Source of the DNA: Comamonas_C sp026954015
GTDB lineage: Bacteria > Pseudomonadota > Gammaproteobacteria > Burkholderiales > Burkholderiaceae_C
Direction of reading: 5' to 3'
NCBI GenBank assembly: GCA_035063785.1
Contig: JAPSFS010000011.1
Location: forward strand, 47,967-111,966
Length of the DNA: 64,000 nucleotides
Of this stretch, positions 48,717 through 56,159 are shown piece after piece; position 1 is the first letter of the stretch, and every line of letters begins with the position of its first letter. The notes beneath the pieces are model-generated. The model saw only the letters and a program-made list of their open reading frames with translations, was not told the origin of the DNA and made no database searches. Made by a program: the position numbers and the translations under genes.

Positions 48717-50072
48717 ATGACGATGCACCCTCGTCCATTCCGGCGCCCAACCACCGCGCCTCATTCGCCGACCGTAGCGGTGGTCGGCGCACTGGCCACC
48801 GCCCTCACGCTCGCCGCCTGCGGCGGGGGTGGGGGTAACGAAGGCCCGCGCGTCGACCAGGCGCTGGCCCAGCAGGGGCAGAGCGTGTTCCGCTACGAAA
48901 CCTTTGGCGACGAAACGCAGTGGACCGACACGCTCAGGATGAACGAGGTGATCCAGGCGGCGGTCGATCCGGTGACCGCGCTCGGCGTGGGGCTCAAGGT
49001 AGATTCGGACGCGCTGCCCCCCGCGGTGGTCGATGCGATCAAGGCCGGCGACGTTGACCTCACGAGCACGCAGACCACGCTCGCGCTGATCGAGCTGGGC
49101 GCGGTCGTGGGCGTGCAAGGCACGGTCGCCACGGCCGATGACGGCACCAAGACGCTTACGCGCGTGGGCATCACCTGTGCGCTGTGCCACTCCACCGTGG
49201 ACAACTCGGCGTCGAAGGCGCTGGGCCTGCCCGACGGCATCGGCAAGCGCCTCGACGGCTGGCCCAACCGACAGCTCAACCCCGGCGCGATCATCGCCCT
49301 CTCGCCCTTCCTCGACAGCCTGGGCGCGGACGCCGCCGCGACGGTGCGCGGCCAGCTCAACAGCTGGGGGCCCGGCAAGTACGACCCGCGCTACATCGTG
49401 GGCGGCGGCATCACCGACCCCGGCGTGAGCCACCCGGCGGTCATCCCGCCCGCCTACGGGCTCTTCGGGCTCAAGAACGCGATCTTCACCGGCGACGGCG
49501 ACGTGCAGCACGAGCCCGTCGGCCCTGTGGCCTACTGGAACCGCTACGTGAGCGTCACGCAGATGGGCGGGCACGGCACCTTCCTCGACCCACGCCTGCC
49601 GCAGGGCAAGGGCGGCGGCACCGGCGTGAACAACATCGGCGCGGACGGCGTGGACATGGTGACCGCGCACCTGCCCGCACTGCAGGAGTACCAGTACTCG
49701 ATCGACGCGCCAGCCGCGCCCGCGGGTTCGTACGACAGCGCTGCCGCCGCGCGCGGTCAGGCGCTCTTCGCCGGCAAGGCCAACTGCGCGAGCTGCCACA
49801 GCGGCGCGCTGTTCACCGACGCCACCGAAGGCAAGCTGCACCCGGCCGACGCCTCGGTGGCCGCGGACAAGGTCTACATCACGCTGTCGGCCACGCAGCA
49901 GTGGCGCACCTCGCCGCTCAAGGGCGTGTGGCAGCACGCGCCGTATTTCCACGACGGCTCGGCCGCCACGCTGGCCGATGTGGTGACCATGTACAACGAC
50001 AACCCGAACCGGCCCCTGCACCTCACGGAGCGCGAGCAGGCGGACCTCGTCGAGTACCTCAAGTCGCTTTGA
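48717..50072 (+). CDS. Diheme cytochrome c lipoprotein (peroxidase-like)
   Basis: A 451-residue exported protein. The signal peptide ends in a lipobox (LTLAAC), so it is likely a lipoprotein, followed by a Gly run. Two heme c sites are visible: CALCH near residue 158 and CASCH near residue 358. The C-terminal part (RTSPLKGVWQHAPYFHDGSAATLADVVTMYN) resembles the second heme domain of MauG/cytochrome c peroxidase proteins. AAGGAG lies about 11 bases before the ATG. Likely function is periplasmic electron transfer or peroxide reduction; the substrate is unproven. Confidence 0.8.
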   Translation: MTMHPRPFRRPTTAPHSPTVAVVGALATALTLAACGGGGGNEGPRVDQALAQQGQSVFRYETFGDETQWTDTLRMNEVIQAAVDPVTALGVGLKVDSDALPPAVVDAIKAGDVDLTSTQTTLALIELGAVVGVQGTVATADDGTKTLTRVGITCALCHSTVDNSASKALGLPDGIGKRLDGWPNRQLNPGAIIALSPFLDSLGADAAATVRGQLNSWGPGKYDPRYIVGGGITDPGVSHPAVIPPAYGLFGLKNAIFTGDGDVQHEPVGPVAYWNRYVSVTQMGGHGTFLDPRLPQGKGGGTGVNNIGADGVDMVTAHLPALQEYQYSIDAPAAPAGSYDSAAAARGQALFAGKANCASCHSGALFTDATEGKLHPADASVAADKVYITLSATQQWRTSPLKGVWQHAPYFHDGSAATLADVVTMYNDNPNRPLHLTEREQADLVEYLKSL

Positions 50073-50108
50073 GCATGTGAGCGCCGCGCTGCCGTGATGC
50101 GGCAGCAC

Positions 50109-50147
50109 GCCGCACCGGGCCGTCGGCGTCCGGTGCGGCTTTTTTTC
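50109..50147 (+). terminator. Strong rho-independent terminator
   Basis: GCCGCACCGG (50109-50118) pairs with CCGGTGCGGC (50130-50139), followed by seven T. It ends the diheme cytochrome transcript and isolates the marR-emrAB unit. Confidence 0.9.
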
Positions 50148-50181
50148 GGCAATGGGCGAGGACGCGCGACCGCCCCATCGT

Positions 50182-50210
50182 TTGAAAAGACAATAGTTGT
50201 CTAGTTAAAT
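50182..50210 (+). promoter_or_regulatory. marR-emrAB promoter with embedded palindromic operator
   Basis: TTGAAA (50182-50187) and TTAAAT (50205-50210) have a 17-base spacer. The spacer contains the perfect palindrome AGACAATAGTTGTCT (50188-50202), a likely MarR autoregulatory operator that would block RNA polymerase when bound. The -10 ends only 11 bases before the marR ATG (50222), so the mRNA leader is only a few bases long and the gene may be almost leaderless. Confidence 0.8.
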
Positions 50211-50221
50211 AAAATCGCGGG

Positions 50222-50722
50222 ATGCCGCAGCCCGCGCCCACCACCGCCTCGCCCGCCGAAGCGCCACACGCGCAGAGCATAGGCCTGCAACTGCGGCGCA
50301 TCGTGGCGCAGCTGGTGACGGCGGTTGACCACCGCGTGGTGGCGCTGGGCCTCACCGATGCGCAGTGGCGCCCGCTCGTGCACCTGCGCCAGCACTCGCC
50401 ACTTACCGCATCCGAGCTGGCGCAGGCCTGCGGCCTGGACGCGGGCGGGCTCACGCGGCTTGTGGACCGCCTGCAGACCAAGGGCCTGTGCACGCGCGAG
50501 CGCTCGGACAGCGACCGGCGCGTGGTGCACATCGCGCTCACGGCGCAGGGCGCGCGCGTGGCGGCCAAGCTCCCCGCCGTGCTGCTCGCGGTGCGCGAGG
50601 AGCTCACGCGCGGCTTCAGCGCGCGCGAGCAGGCGGTGCTGCACCAGTTGCTCGACCGGCTGGAGGCCAACGCAACGGCGCTGGCCACCTCCACGGAAAT
50701 TACATGCCAAAAGCGGGGTTAG
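50222..50722 (+). CDS. MarR-family transcriptional repressor
   Basis: A 166-residue winged-helix regulator with LTDAQWRPLVHL, the recognition helix ASELAQACGLDAGGLTRLVDRLQTKGL and the wing ERSDSDRRVVHIALT. It is predicted to repress itself and the downstream efflux genes through the palindrome at 50188-50202, as EmrR/MarR proteins do. The C-terminal residues (EITCQKRG) come from the edge of a dispersed repeat. It is transcribed ahead of emrA and emrB. Confidence 0.9.
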   Translation: MPQPAPTTASPAEAPHAQSIGLQLRRIVAQLVTAVDHRVVALGLTDAQWRPLVHLRQHSPLTASELAQACGLDAGGLTRLVDRLQTKGLCTRERSDSDRRVVHIALTAQGARVAAKLPAVLLAVREELTRGFSAREQAVLHQLLDRLEANATALATSTEITCQKRG

Positions 50723-50762
50723 CACTGATCCAGCAAGCGCCGCACGCTATCGTTTTCATGAA
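50702..50762 (-). repeat. Dispersed palindromic repeat, copy 7 (degenerate)
   Basis: Lies at the marR-emrA junction. On the plus strand it reads GCCAAAAG, GGGTTAGC, CAGCAAGCGC, then CGCTATCGTTTTCATGA, a diverged reverse-orientation copy. It encodes the MarR C-terminus and the gap that follows. Confidence 0.5.
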
Positions 50763-50798
50763 CATCAGGGCGGCGCGCCACGCGCATCGCGACACACC

Positions 50799-52052
50799 AT
50801 GACCTCACCCGATACCCCCACACCCCTCACCGTCGCCAAGGCCCGGCGGCGCAAGCGCCTCATCGTGCTGGCGCTCGTCGCGCTCGTCGGCCTGGCCGCG
50901 TGGGGCGCGTACGATGTGCTCATCGCGAGCCACGAGGAAGGCACCGACAACGCCTACGTGCAGGGCAACGTGATCCAGATCACGCCGCAGGTGGGCGGCA
51001 CGGTGATGTCCATCCTCGCCGACGACAACGACTTCGTGCACGCGGGCGCGCCGCTCGTGAAGCTCGATCCGGCGGACACGCAGGTGGCGCTGCGCCAGGC
51101 CGAGGCAGGCCTGGCGCAGACGGTGCGCCAGGTGCGCCAGCTCTACGCCAACAACGCCACGTTCGCCGCACAGGTGAAACTGCGCGAGACCGACATCGCC
51201 AAGGCGGTCGCGGCGCAGGCCGCCGCGCAGAGCGACCTGCAGCGCGCCGAGCAGGACGTGCAGCGGCGCGTGCAACTGGGTGCGCAGGGCGCGGTCTCGG
51301 CCGAGGAGCTCAAGCACACGCAAAGCGCGCTGGCGACGGCGCGCACGCAGCTTGCGGCGGCGCGCGCGGGCGAGGCGGCGGCGCGCGCGGGCGTGGTCGC
51401 GGCGCGCGAGCAGCTTGCCAGCAACCAGGCGCTCACGCAGGGCGTGCCCGTCGCCGAGCACCCAAGCGTGCAGGCCGCTGCCGCGCAGTTGCGCGCCGCG
51501 TGGCTTGCGGCGCACCGCACCGCGCTGCCCGCGCCGGTGGACGGGTTCGTCGCGCGGCGCAGCGTGCAGCTCGGCCAGCGCATCGCCGCGGGCACGCCGC
51601 TCATGGCCGTGGTGCCGCTCACCGGCGTGTGGGTGGACGCGAACTTCAAGGAGACGCAGCTGCGCAACCTGCGCATAGGCCAGCGCGCCACGCTCACCGC
51701 CGACGTATACGGCGACAGCGTGCGCTACACCGGACGCGTACAGGGCCTGGGCGTGGGCACGGGCGCGGCGTTCGCGCTGCTGCCACCGCAAAACGCCACC
51801 GGCAACTGGATCAAGGTGGTGCAGCGCGTTCCGGTGCGCATCGCGCTCGACCCCGAGCCGCTGGCCGAGCACCCGCTGCGCCTGGGCCTGTCCATGCTCG
51901 TGACGGTGGACACGCGCGACCAAAGCGGCGCCACGCTCGCGACCGCCGCGCGCACCGCGCCGCTGGCGCAGACCACGGTGTACGCGGCGCAGGACGGCGA
52001 CGCCGACGCCGAGATCGCGCGCATCATCGCCGCCAACCTCGGCAGCCGCTGA
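50799..52052 (+). CDS. emrA: Multidrug efflux periplasmic adaptor (EmrA-type)
   Basis: HlyD-family membrane-fusion protein linking the EmrB pump to an outer-membrane channel. The 417-residue protein has one N-terminal transmembrane helix (residues about 20-42), a biotinyl-lipoyl-like region TDNAYVQGNVIQITPQVGGTV, a long Ala/Gln-rich coiled coil (about 95-210), and a second lipoyl half LPAPVDGFVARRSVQLGQ with VPLTGVWVDANFKETQL. It follows marR by 76 bp and overlaps emrB by 1 bp. Confidence 0.92.
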   Translation: MTSPDTPTPLTVAKARRRKRLIVLALVALVGLAAWGAYDVLIASHEEGTDNAYVQGNVIQITPQVGGTVMSILADDNDFVHAGAPLVKLDPADTQVALRQAEAGLAQTVRQVRQLYANNATFAAQVKLRETDIAKAVAAQAAAQSDLQRAEQDVQRRVQLGAQGAVSAEELKHTQSALATARTQLAAARAGEAAARAGVVAAREQLASNQALTQGVPVAEHPSVQAAAAQLRAAWLAAHRTALPAPVDGFVARRSVQLGQRIAAGTPLMAVVPLTGVWVDANFKETQLRNLRIGQRATLTADVYGDSVRYTGRVQGLGVGTGAAFALLPPQNATGNWIKVVQRVPVRIALDPEPLAEHPLRLGLSMLVTVDTRDQSGATLATAARTAPLAQTTVYAAQDGDADAEIARIIAANLGSR

Positions 52053-53617
52053 TGGCCACGCCCGCACCCATGGGGCCGGCGATCGAGCCGCTCTCGGGCG
52101 CGGCGCGCGCCTGGGGCACGCTCGCGCTCTCGGCGGCGACGTTCATGAACGTGCTCGATACGTCCATCGCCAACGTGTCGCTGCCGGCGATTGCGGGCGA
52201 CCTGGGCGTGAGCCCCAACCAGGGCACCTGGGTCATCACGAGCTTTGCGGTGGCCAACGCGATCTCGGTGCCGCTCACGGGGTGGCTGGCGCAGCGCTTC
52301 GGGCAGGTGCGCCTGTTCGTGCTCAGCGTGCTGCTGTTCGTCACCGCGTCGTTTTTGTGCGGGCTGGCGCCGAGCATGCCGCTCCTGATCGTGGCGCGCG
52401 TGGTGCAGGGGTTCGTTGCGGGGCCGATGATTCCGCTGTCGCAGTCGCTGCTGCTCTCCAGCTACCCCAAGGCGCTCGCGGGCCTGGCGATGGCGATGTG
52501 GTCGATGACCACGCTGATCGCGCCGGTGATGGGGCCGCTGCTGGGCGGCTGGATCACGGACAACATCAGCTGGCCGTGGATCTTCTACATCAACATCCCG
52601 GTGGGCATCGTCGCGGCGCTGGGCACGCTCGCGATCTACGCCGAGCGCGAAACCGCGACGAGGAAGCTCCCGATCGACGCGGTGGGCCTGGCGCTGATGA
52701 TCATCGGCGTGGGCAGCCTGCAGATCATGCTGGACATCGGCAAGGAGCACGACTGGTTCTCGTCCTCGATGGTCACGGGCTTCGCGCTCGCGGCCATCGC
52801 GGGGCTGGTCGCGTTCGTCTTCTGGGAATTCGGCGAGGAGCACCCCATCGTCGATCTGTCGCTGTTCAAGATCCGCAACTTCTGGGCCGGCACCGTGGCC
52901 ACGGCCGTGGGCTACGGCGTGTTCTTCGGCAACGTGGTGCTGCTGCCGCTGTGGCTGCAGCAGTACATGGGCTACACCGCCACGGCGGCGGGCGAGCTCA
53001 TGGCGCCCGTGGGATTCCTGGCGATGGTGCTCTCGCCCTTTGTCGGCAAGAGCATAGGCAAGGTCGATCCGCGCCGCTACGCCACGGTGGCGTTCTTCGT
53101 GTTCGCGCTCGTGCTGTGGATGCGCTCGCTCTTCGCCACCACGGCGGATTTCATGACCATCATGATTCCGACCATCGTGCAGGGCGCGGCGGTGGCGTTC
53201 TTCTTCGTGCCGCTGGTCACGCTCACGCTGTCGGACATCCCGCCGCACCGCATACCCGCGGCCTCGGGCCTCACCAACTTCGTGCGCATCACGGCGGGCG
53301 CGGTGGGCACCTCGGTCACGACCACGCTGTGGGAGCGGCGCGCCACGCTCGCGCACGCCAACCTCATCGAGCAGCTGCACGCGGGCAGCGCGACCGTCAA
53401 CCAGGCACTGCAGACGCTGCAGACGCTGGGCCTCACGCCGGATCAGGCGCTGGCGCAACTGGAGCGCCTCGTCACGCAGCAGGCGTTCACGCTCGCGGCC
53501 AACGACGTGAACTACGCCTCGGCGCTGCTGTTCCTGCTGCTTGTGCCGCTCGTGTGGCTGGCCGATGCGCCCCACCGCGGCGCAGGTGCCGCGGGCGCGG
53601 CGGCGGGCGCGCACTGA
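52052..53617 (+). CDS. emrB: DHA2-family multidrug efflux transporter (EmrB-type)
   Basis: Proton-driven major facilitator pump of 521 residues with about 14 transmembrane helices. Motif LDTSIANVSLPAIAGDLGVSPNQGTWVITSFAVANAI in helix 1-2, GWLAQRFGQVR (motif A) and the GPLLGGWITDNISWPWIFYINIPVG motif C region are diagnostic of DHA2/EmrB. It begins in a TGATG overlap with emrA. No TolC-like gene is in the window, so the outer-membrane channel would be encoded elsewhere. Confidence 0.94.
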   Translation: MATPAPMGPAIEPLSGAARAWGTLALSAATFMNVLDTSIANVSLPAIAGDLGVSPNQGTWVITSFAVANAISVPLTGWLAQRFGQVRLFVLSVLLFVTASFLCGLAPSMPLLIVARVVQGFVAGPMIPLSQSLLLSSYPKALAGLAMAMWSMTTLIAPVMGPLLGGWITDNISWPWIFYINIPVGIVAALGTLAIYAERETATRKLPIDAVGLALMIIGVGSLQIMLDIGKEHDWFSSSMVTGFALAAIAGLVAFVFWEFGEEHPIVDLSLFKIRNFWAGTVATAVGYGVFFGNVVLLPLWLQQYMGYTATAAGELMAPVGFLAMVLSPFVGKSIGKVDPRRYATVAFFVFALVLWMRSLFATTADFMTIMIPTIVQGAAVAFFFVPLVTLTLSDIPPHRIPAASGLTNFVRITAGAVGTSVTTTLWERRATLAHANLIEQLHAGSATVNQALQTLQTLGLTPDQALAQLERLVTQQAFTLAANDVNYASALLFLLLVPLVWLADAPHRGAGAAGAAAGAH

Positions 53618-53642
53618 GCGCCGCGCGCCACCGCGCACCCCA

Positions 53643-54332
53643 TCACGCGAGGTGTCTGTCGAAGAACGCGAGCGTGCGCTCGCGCGCCAGCGCCGCGGCG
53701 GTTTCGTCGTAGCTCGCGCGCGCGTCGCAGTGAAAGCCGTGGCCCGCGTCGTACAGGTGCACCTGCACCTCGGGGTGCGCGCTGGCGAACTGCTCCACGC
53801 CCGCCAGCGGGATGTGCTGGTCCTTGCGGCCAAAGTGCGCCATCACCGGCACGCGCGGCTGGCGCGCGACCTCTGCGGGCGCCGTCATGCCGCCGCCGTA
53901 GTACGCCGCCGCGGCCGACAGGCCCGTGAGCTCGCAGGCCGCGCGCCAGGTGAGCAGCCCGCCCCAGCAAAAGCCGGTGATGCCCACCTTGCGCTGGCTG
54001 ATGCGCGCGGCGTGGTCGATCGCGGCCTGCAGGTCGGGCAGTACGCCGGGCGCGGGCAGGTGCTCGATCTTCGCCTTGAGCGCGACGCCCTCGGCCATGT
54101 CACCCGCCTCGTAGCCCAGATCCACCCCGTCGCGCACGCGCGAGAACATCGCGGGCGCGACCGCGTGGTAGCCGCGCGCCGCGAACCGGTCGGCCACCGA
54201 GCGGATGTGCGCGTTCACGCCGAAGATCTCCTGCACCACGACCACCGCCATGCGCGCCGTGCCAAAGCACTGCGCCTCCCACGCCGGGAACTCGAACCCG
54301 TCGGCGCTCTTGAGCGTGACCCATCTGCCCAT
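53643..54332 (-). CDS. Dienelactone hydrolase family protein
   Basis: An alpha/beta hydrolase of 229 residues. The catalytic triad is visible: nucleophile Cys in ITGFCWGG (near residue 119), Asp in FGRKDQHIP, and His in DAGHGFHCD. This Cys type is that of dienelactone hydrolases, which open lactone rings in chloroaromatic degradation. No chlorocatechol genes accompany it, so its substrate is open. It converges with emrB and is divergent from the MarC gene. Confidence 0.88.
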   Translation of the reverse strand: MGRWVTLKSADGFEFPAWEAQCFGTARMAVVVVQEIFGVNAHIRSVADRFAARGYHAVAPAMFSRVRDGVDLGYEAGDMAEGVALKAKIEHLPAPGVLPDLQAAIDHAARISQRKVGITGFCWGGLLTWRAACELTGLSAAAAYYGGGMTAPAEVARQPRVPVMAHFGRKDQHIPLAGVEQFASAHPEVQVHLYDAGHGFHCDARASYDETAAALARERTLAFFDRHLA

Positions 54333-54420
54333 CGCGGGCCTCCTTTCGATCAGAATGGCGTTCCCCTGATTCTTGCAGACCCCGCGCAGGCGCGCCGCGT
54401 CCTCTCATGACGACCACACC

Positions 54421-55056
54421 ATGGAATCGCTCAAACCGCTGATAGCGCTGCTCGCCATCGTCAATCCGCTCGCGGTGGTGCCGTTCTTCATCCACTACAC
54501 CGAGGGGTTCGACGCGCCGCAGCGCAGGCGCACGGTGCAGGTGGCGGCGTTCACCGCGTTCTGCGTGATCGCCGCGTGCGCGATGCTGGGGCTGCAGATC
54601 CTCGCGTTCTTCAACATCTCGCTCGCGAGCTTCCAGGTGGGCGGCGGCATGCTGCTCCTGATCAGCTCGCTGAACATGCTCAACGCCCACCCGGCCGAGG
54701 CCAAGCCGCACACGCAGGAGCTCGAAGACGCCGCCGAAAAAGCCGCGCAGGGCGACAGCATCGCGGTCGTGCCGCTCACGATCCCGCTGCTCACCGGGCC
54801 GGCGGCGATGTCCACCGTGGTGATCTACGCCGACCGCGCGAGCAACCTCTGGCAGCACCTGGCGCTCGTGGGCTACGGCGTCGTGGTGGCGGGCGCGACG
54901 GCGCTGTGCCTCTCGCTCGCCGACCCGATCTCGCGCGTGCTCGGGCGCACCGGCATCAACGTGATGACGCGGCTCATGGGCCTGATCCTCGCGGCGCTGG
55001 CGGTGGAGGTGATGGCCAACGGCCTCGCCGGCCTGTTCCCGGCGCTGCGCGCGTGA
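54421..55056 (+). CDS. MarC-family integral membrane protein
   Basis: A UPF0056/MarC protein of 211 residues with six hydrophobic segments. It has LLAIVNPLAVVPFFIHYTEG at the N-terminus, VGGGMLLLISSLNML in the middle and PLTIPLLTGPAAMSTVVIYAD in the second half, all family signatures. No transport activity is established for the family, and its link to antibiotic resistance is no longer supported. It lies 42 bp before the adenosyltransferase gene. Confidence 0.9.
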   Translation: MESLKPLIALLAIVNPLAVVPFFIHYTEGFDAPQRRRTVQVAAFTAFCVIAACAMLGLQILAFFNISLASFQVGGGMLLLISSLNMLNAHPAEAKPHTQELEDAAEKAAQGDSIAVVPLTIPLLTGPAAMSTVVIYADRASNLWQHLALVGYGVVVAGATALCLSLADPISRVLGRTGINVMTRLMGLILAALAVEVMANGLAGLFPALRA

Positions 55057-55098
55057 GCGCACACAATCGGCATCTCCATCACGGCAAGGAAGCACACC

Positions 55099-55677
55099 AT
55101 GGGCAAGCGCGTCAGCCAGGTCGTCACCCGCACGGGCGACGACGGCACCACCGGCCTGGGCAACAACACGCGGGTCTCGAAAAACAGCGGCCGCCCGCAC
55201 GCGATGGGCGACGTGGACGAACTCAACAGCCACATCGGGCTGCTGCTGTGCGAGCCGCTGCCCGCCGACATGCGCGCGCTGCTCACCGACATCCAGGACC
55301 AGCTCTTCAACCTCGGCGGCGAACTTGCGATGCCGGGCTACGAGATACTCAAGGACGACGCGCTCGCGCAACTCGACGCGGCGCTCGCGCGCTACAACCA
55401 GACGCTGCCACGGCTGGAAGAGTTCATCCTGCCCGCGGGCACGCGCGCGGCCTGCCAGGCACACGTGTGCCGCACCGTGGCGCGCCGCGCCGAGCGCTCG
55501 GTAGTGGCGCTGCAGCAGAGCGAGGCCATGCGGCCCGCGCCGCGCCAGTACCTGAACCGCCTGTCGGACCTGCTGTTCGTGCTCGCGCGCGTGCTCAACC
55601 TGCGGGACGGCGGCTCGGAGGTCTACTGGAAGAGCGAAAAGCTCGCGCGCTCCCGGCAGGAAGATACTTCCGAATAA
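55099..55677 (+). CDS. PduO-type cobalamin adenosyltransferase
   Basis: Transfers adenosine from ATP to cob(I)alamin. The 192-residue protein has TRTGDDGTTGLGNNTRVSKNSGRPHAMGDVDELNSHIG (ATP-binding N-terminus), the QLFNLGGELAMP segment and the C-terminal LNRLSDLLFVLARVLN, all diagnostic of PduO/ATR. Its TAA stop directly abuts a dispersed repeat that fills the gap to the convergent thioesterase gene. Confidence 0.93.
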   Translation: MGKRVSQVVTRTGDDGTTGLGNNTRVSKNSGRPHAMGDVDELNSHIGLLLCEPLPADMRALLTDIQDQLFNLGGELAMPGYEILKDDALAQLDAALARYNQTLPRLEEFILPAGTRAACQAHVCRTVARRAERSVVALQQSEAMRPAPRQYLNRLSDLLFVLARVLNLRDGGSEVYWKSEKLARSRQEDTSE

Positions 55678-55725
55678 ATAGCTGTCGGCGCTTGTCCAGC
55701 AAGCGTTCAGGCCACTTTTGGCTCA
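55675..55725 (+). repeat. Dispersed palindromic repeat, copy 8
   Basis: AAATAGCTGTC, GGCGCTTG / CAAGCGTT arms, CAGGCCACTTTTGGC tail. It occupies the whole gap between two convergent genes. The thioesterase stop (55723-55725) lies at its right edge. Confidence 0.75.
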
Positions 55726-56142
55726 GGAATTCAGCACCGCCATCGTGATGCGCGAGGTGCAGGTCGGCTCGCCCGCGTCGTTGACCATGTCGATCTGCCA
55801 GACCTGCGTGGTGCGCCCGATGTGCACCGGCCGCGCAGTGGCGGTCACCCAGCCGCTCGTGGTGGCGCGCAGGTGGTTGGCGTTGATGTCCAGGCCCACC
55901 GCGCGGCTGCCCTCGGGCGCGCTGTAGTGCGCGCCGGTGGAGCCCAGCGTCTCGGCCAGCACCACGCTCACGCCGCCGTGCAGCAGGCCGAAGGGCTGGC
56001 GCGTGCGCGCGTCCACGGGCACGCGCGCGCGCAGATAGTCCTCGCCCACTTCGAGGAATTCGATGCCCAGGTGCGCCACCGCGGTGCCCACGTGCACCGC
56101 GGCGATCTCCTGCAGCGAGATGGGCTTCTTCCAGATCGACAC
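55723..56142 (-). CDS. YdiI/PaaI-type hotdog-fold acyl-CoA thioesterase
   Basis: A thioesterase of 139 residues from the GTG at 56142 (VSIWKKPISLQEI), which aligns with the N-terminus of E. coli YdiI. A GTG at 56163 overlaps the upstream nitrite reductase stop as GTGA and would add seven residues. Catalytic region VPVDARTRQPFGLLHGGVSVVLAETLGS and GLDINANHLRA are close to YdiI, which acts on DHNA-CoA. With no menaquinone genes seen here, the substrate is open. It is likely cotranscribed with the nitrite reductase gene. Confidence 0.85.
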   Translation of the reverse strand: MSIWKKPISLQEIAAVHVGTAVAHLGIEFLEVGEDYLRARVPVDARTRQPFGLLHGGVSVVLAETLGSTGAHYSAPEGSRAVGLDINANHLRATTSGWVTATARPVHIGRTTQVWQIDMVNDAGEPTCTSRITMAVLNS

Positions 56143-56159
56143 CGCGCGCGCCCCCGCCG

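Noticed and set aside
46995..50108. 1037-codon minus-strand ORF across hemB and the diheme cytochrome gene
   Set aside because: It lies opposite two well-supported genes and has low-complexity composition; a shadow frame.
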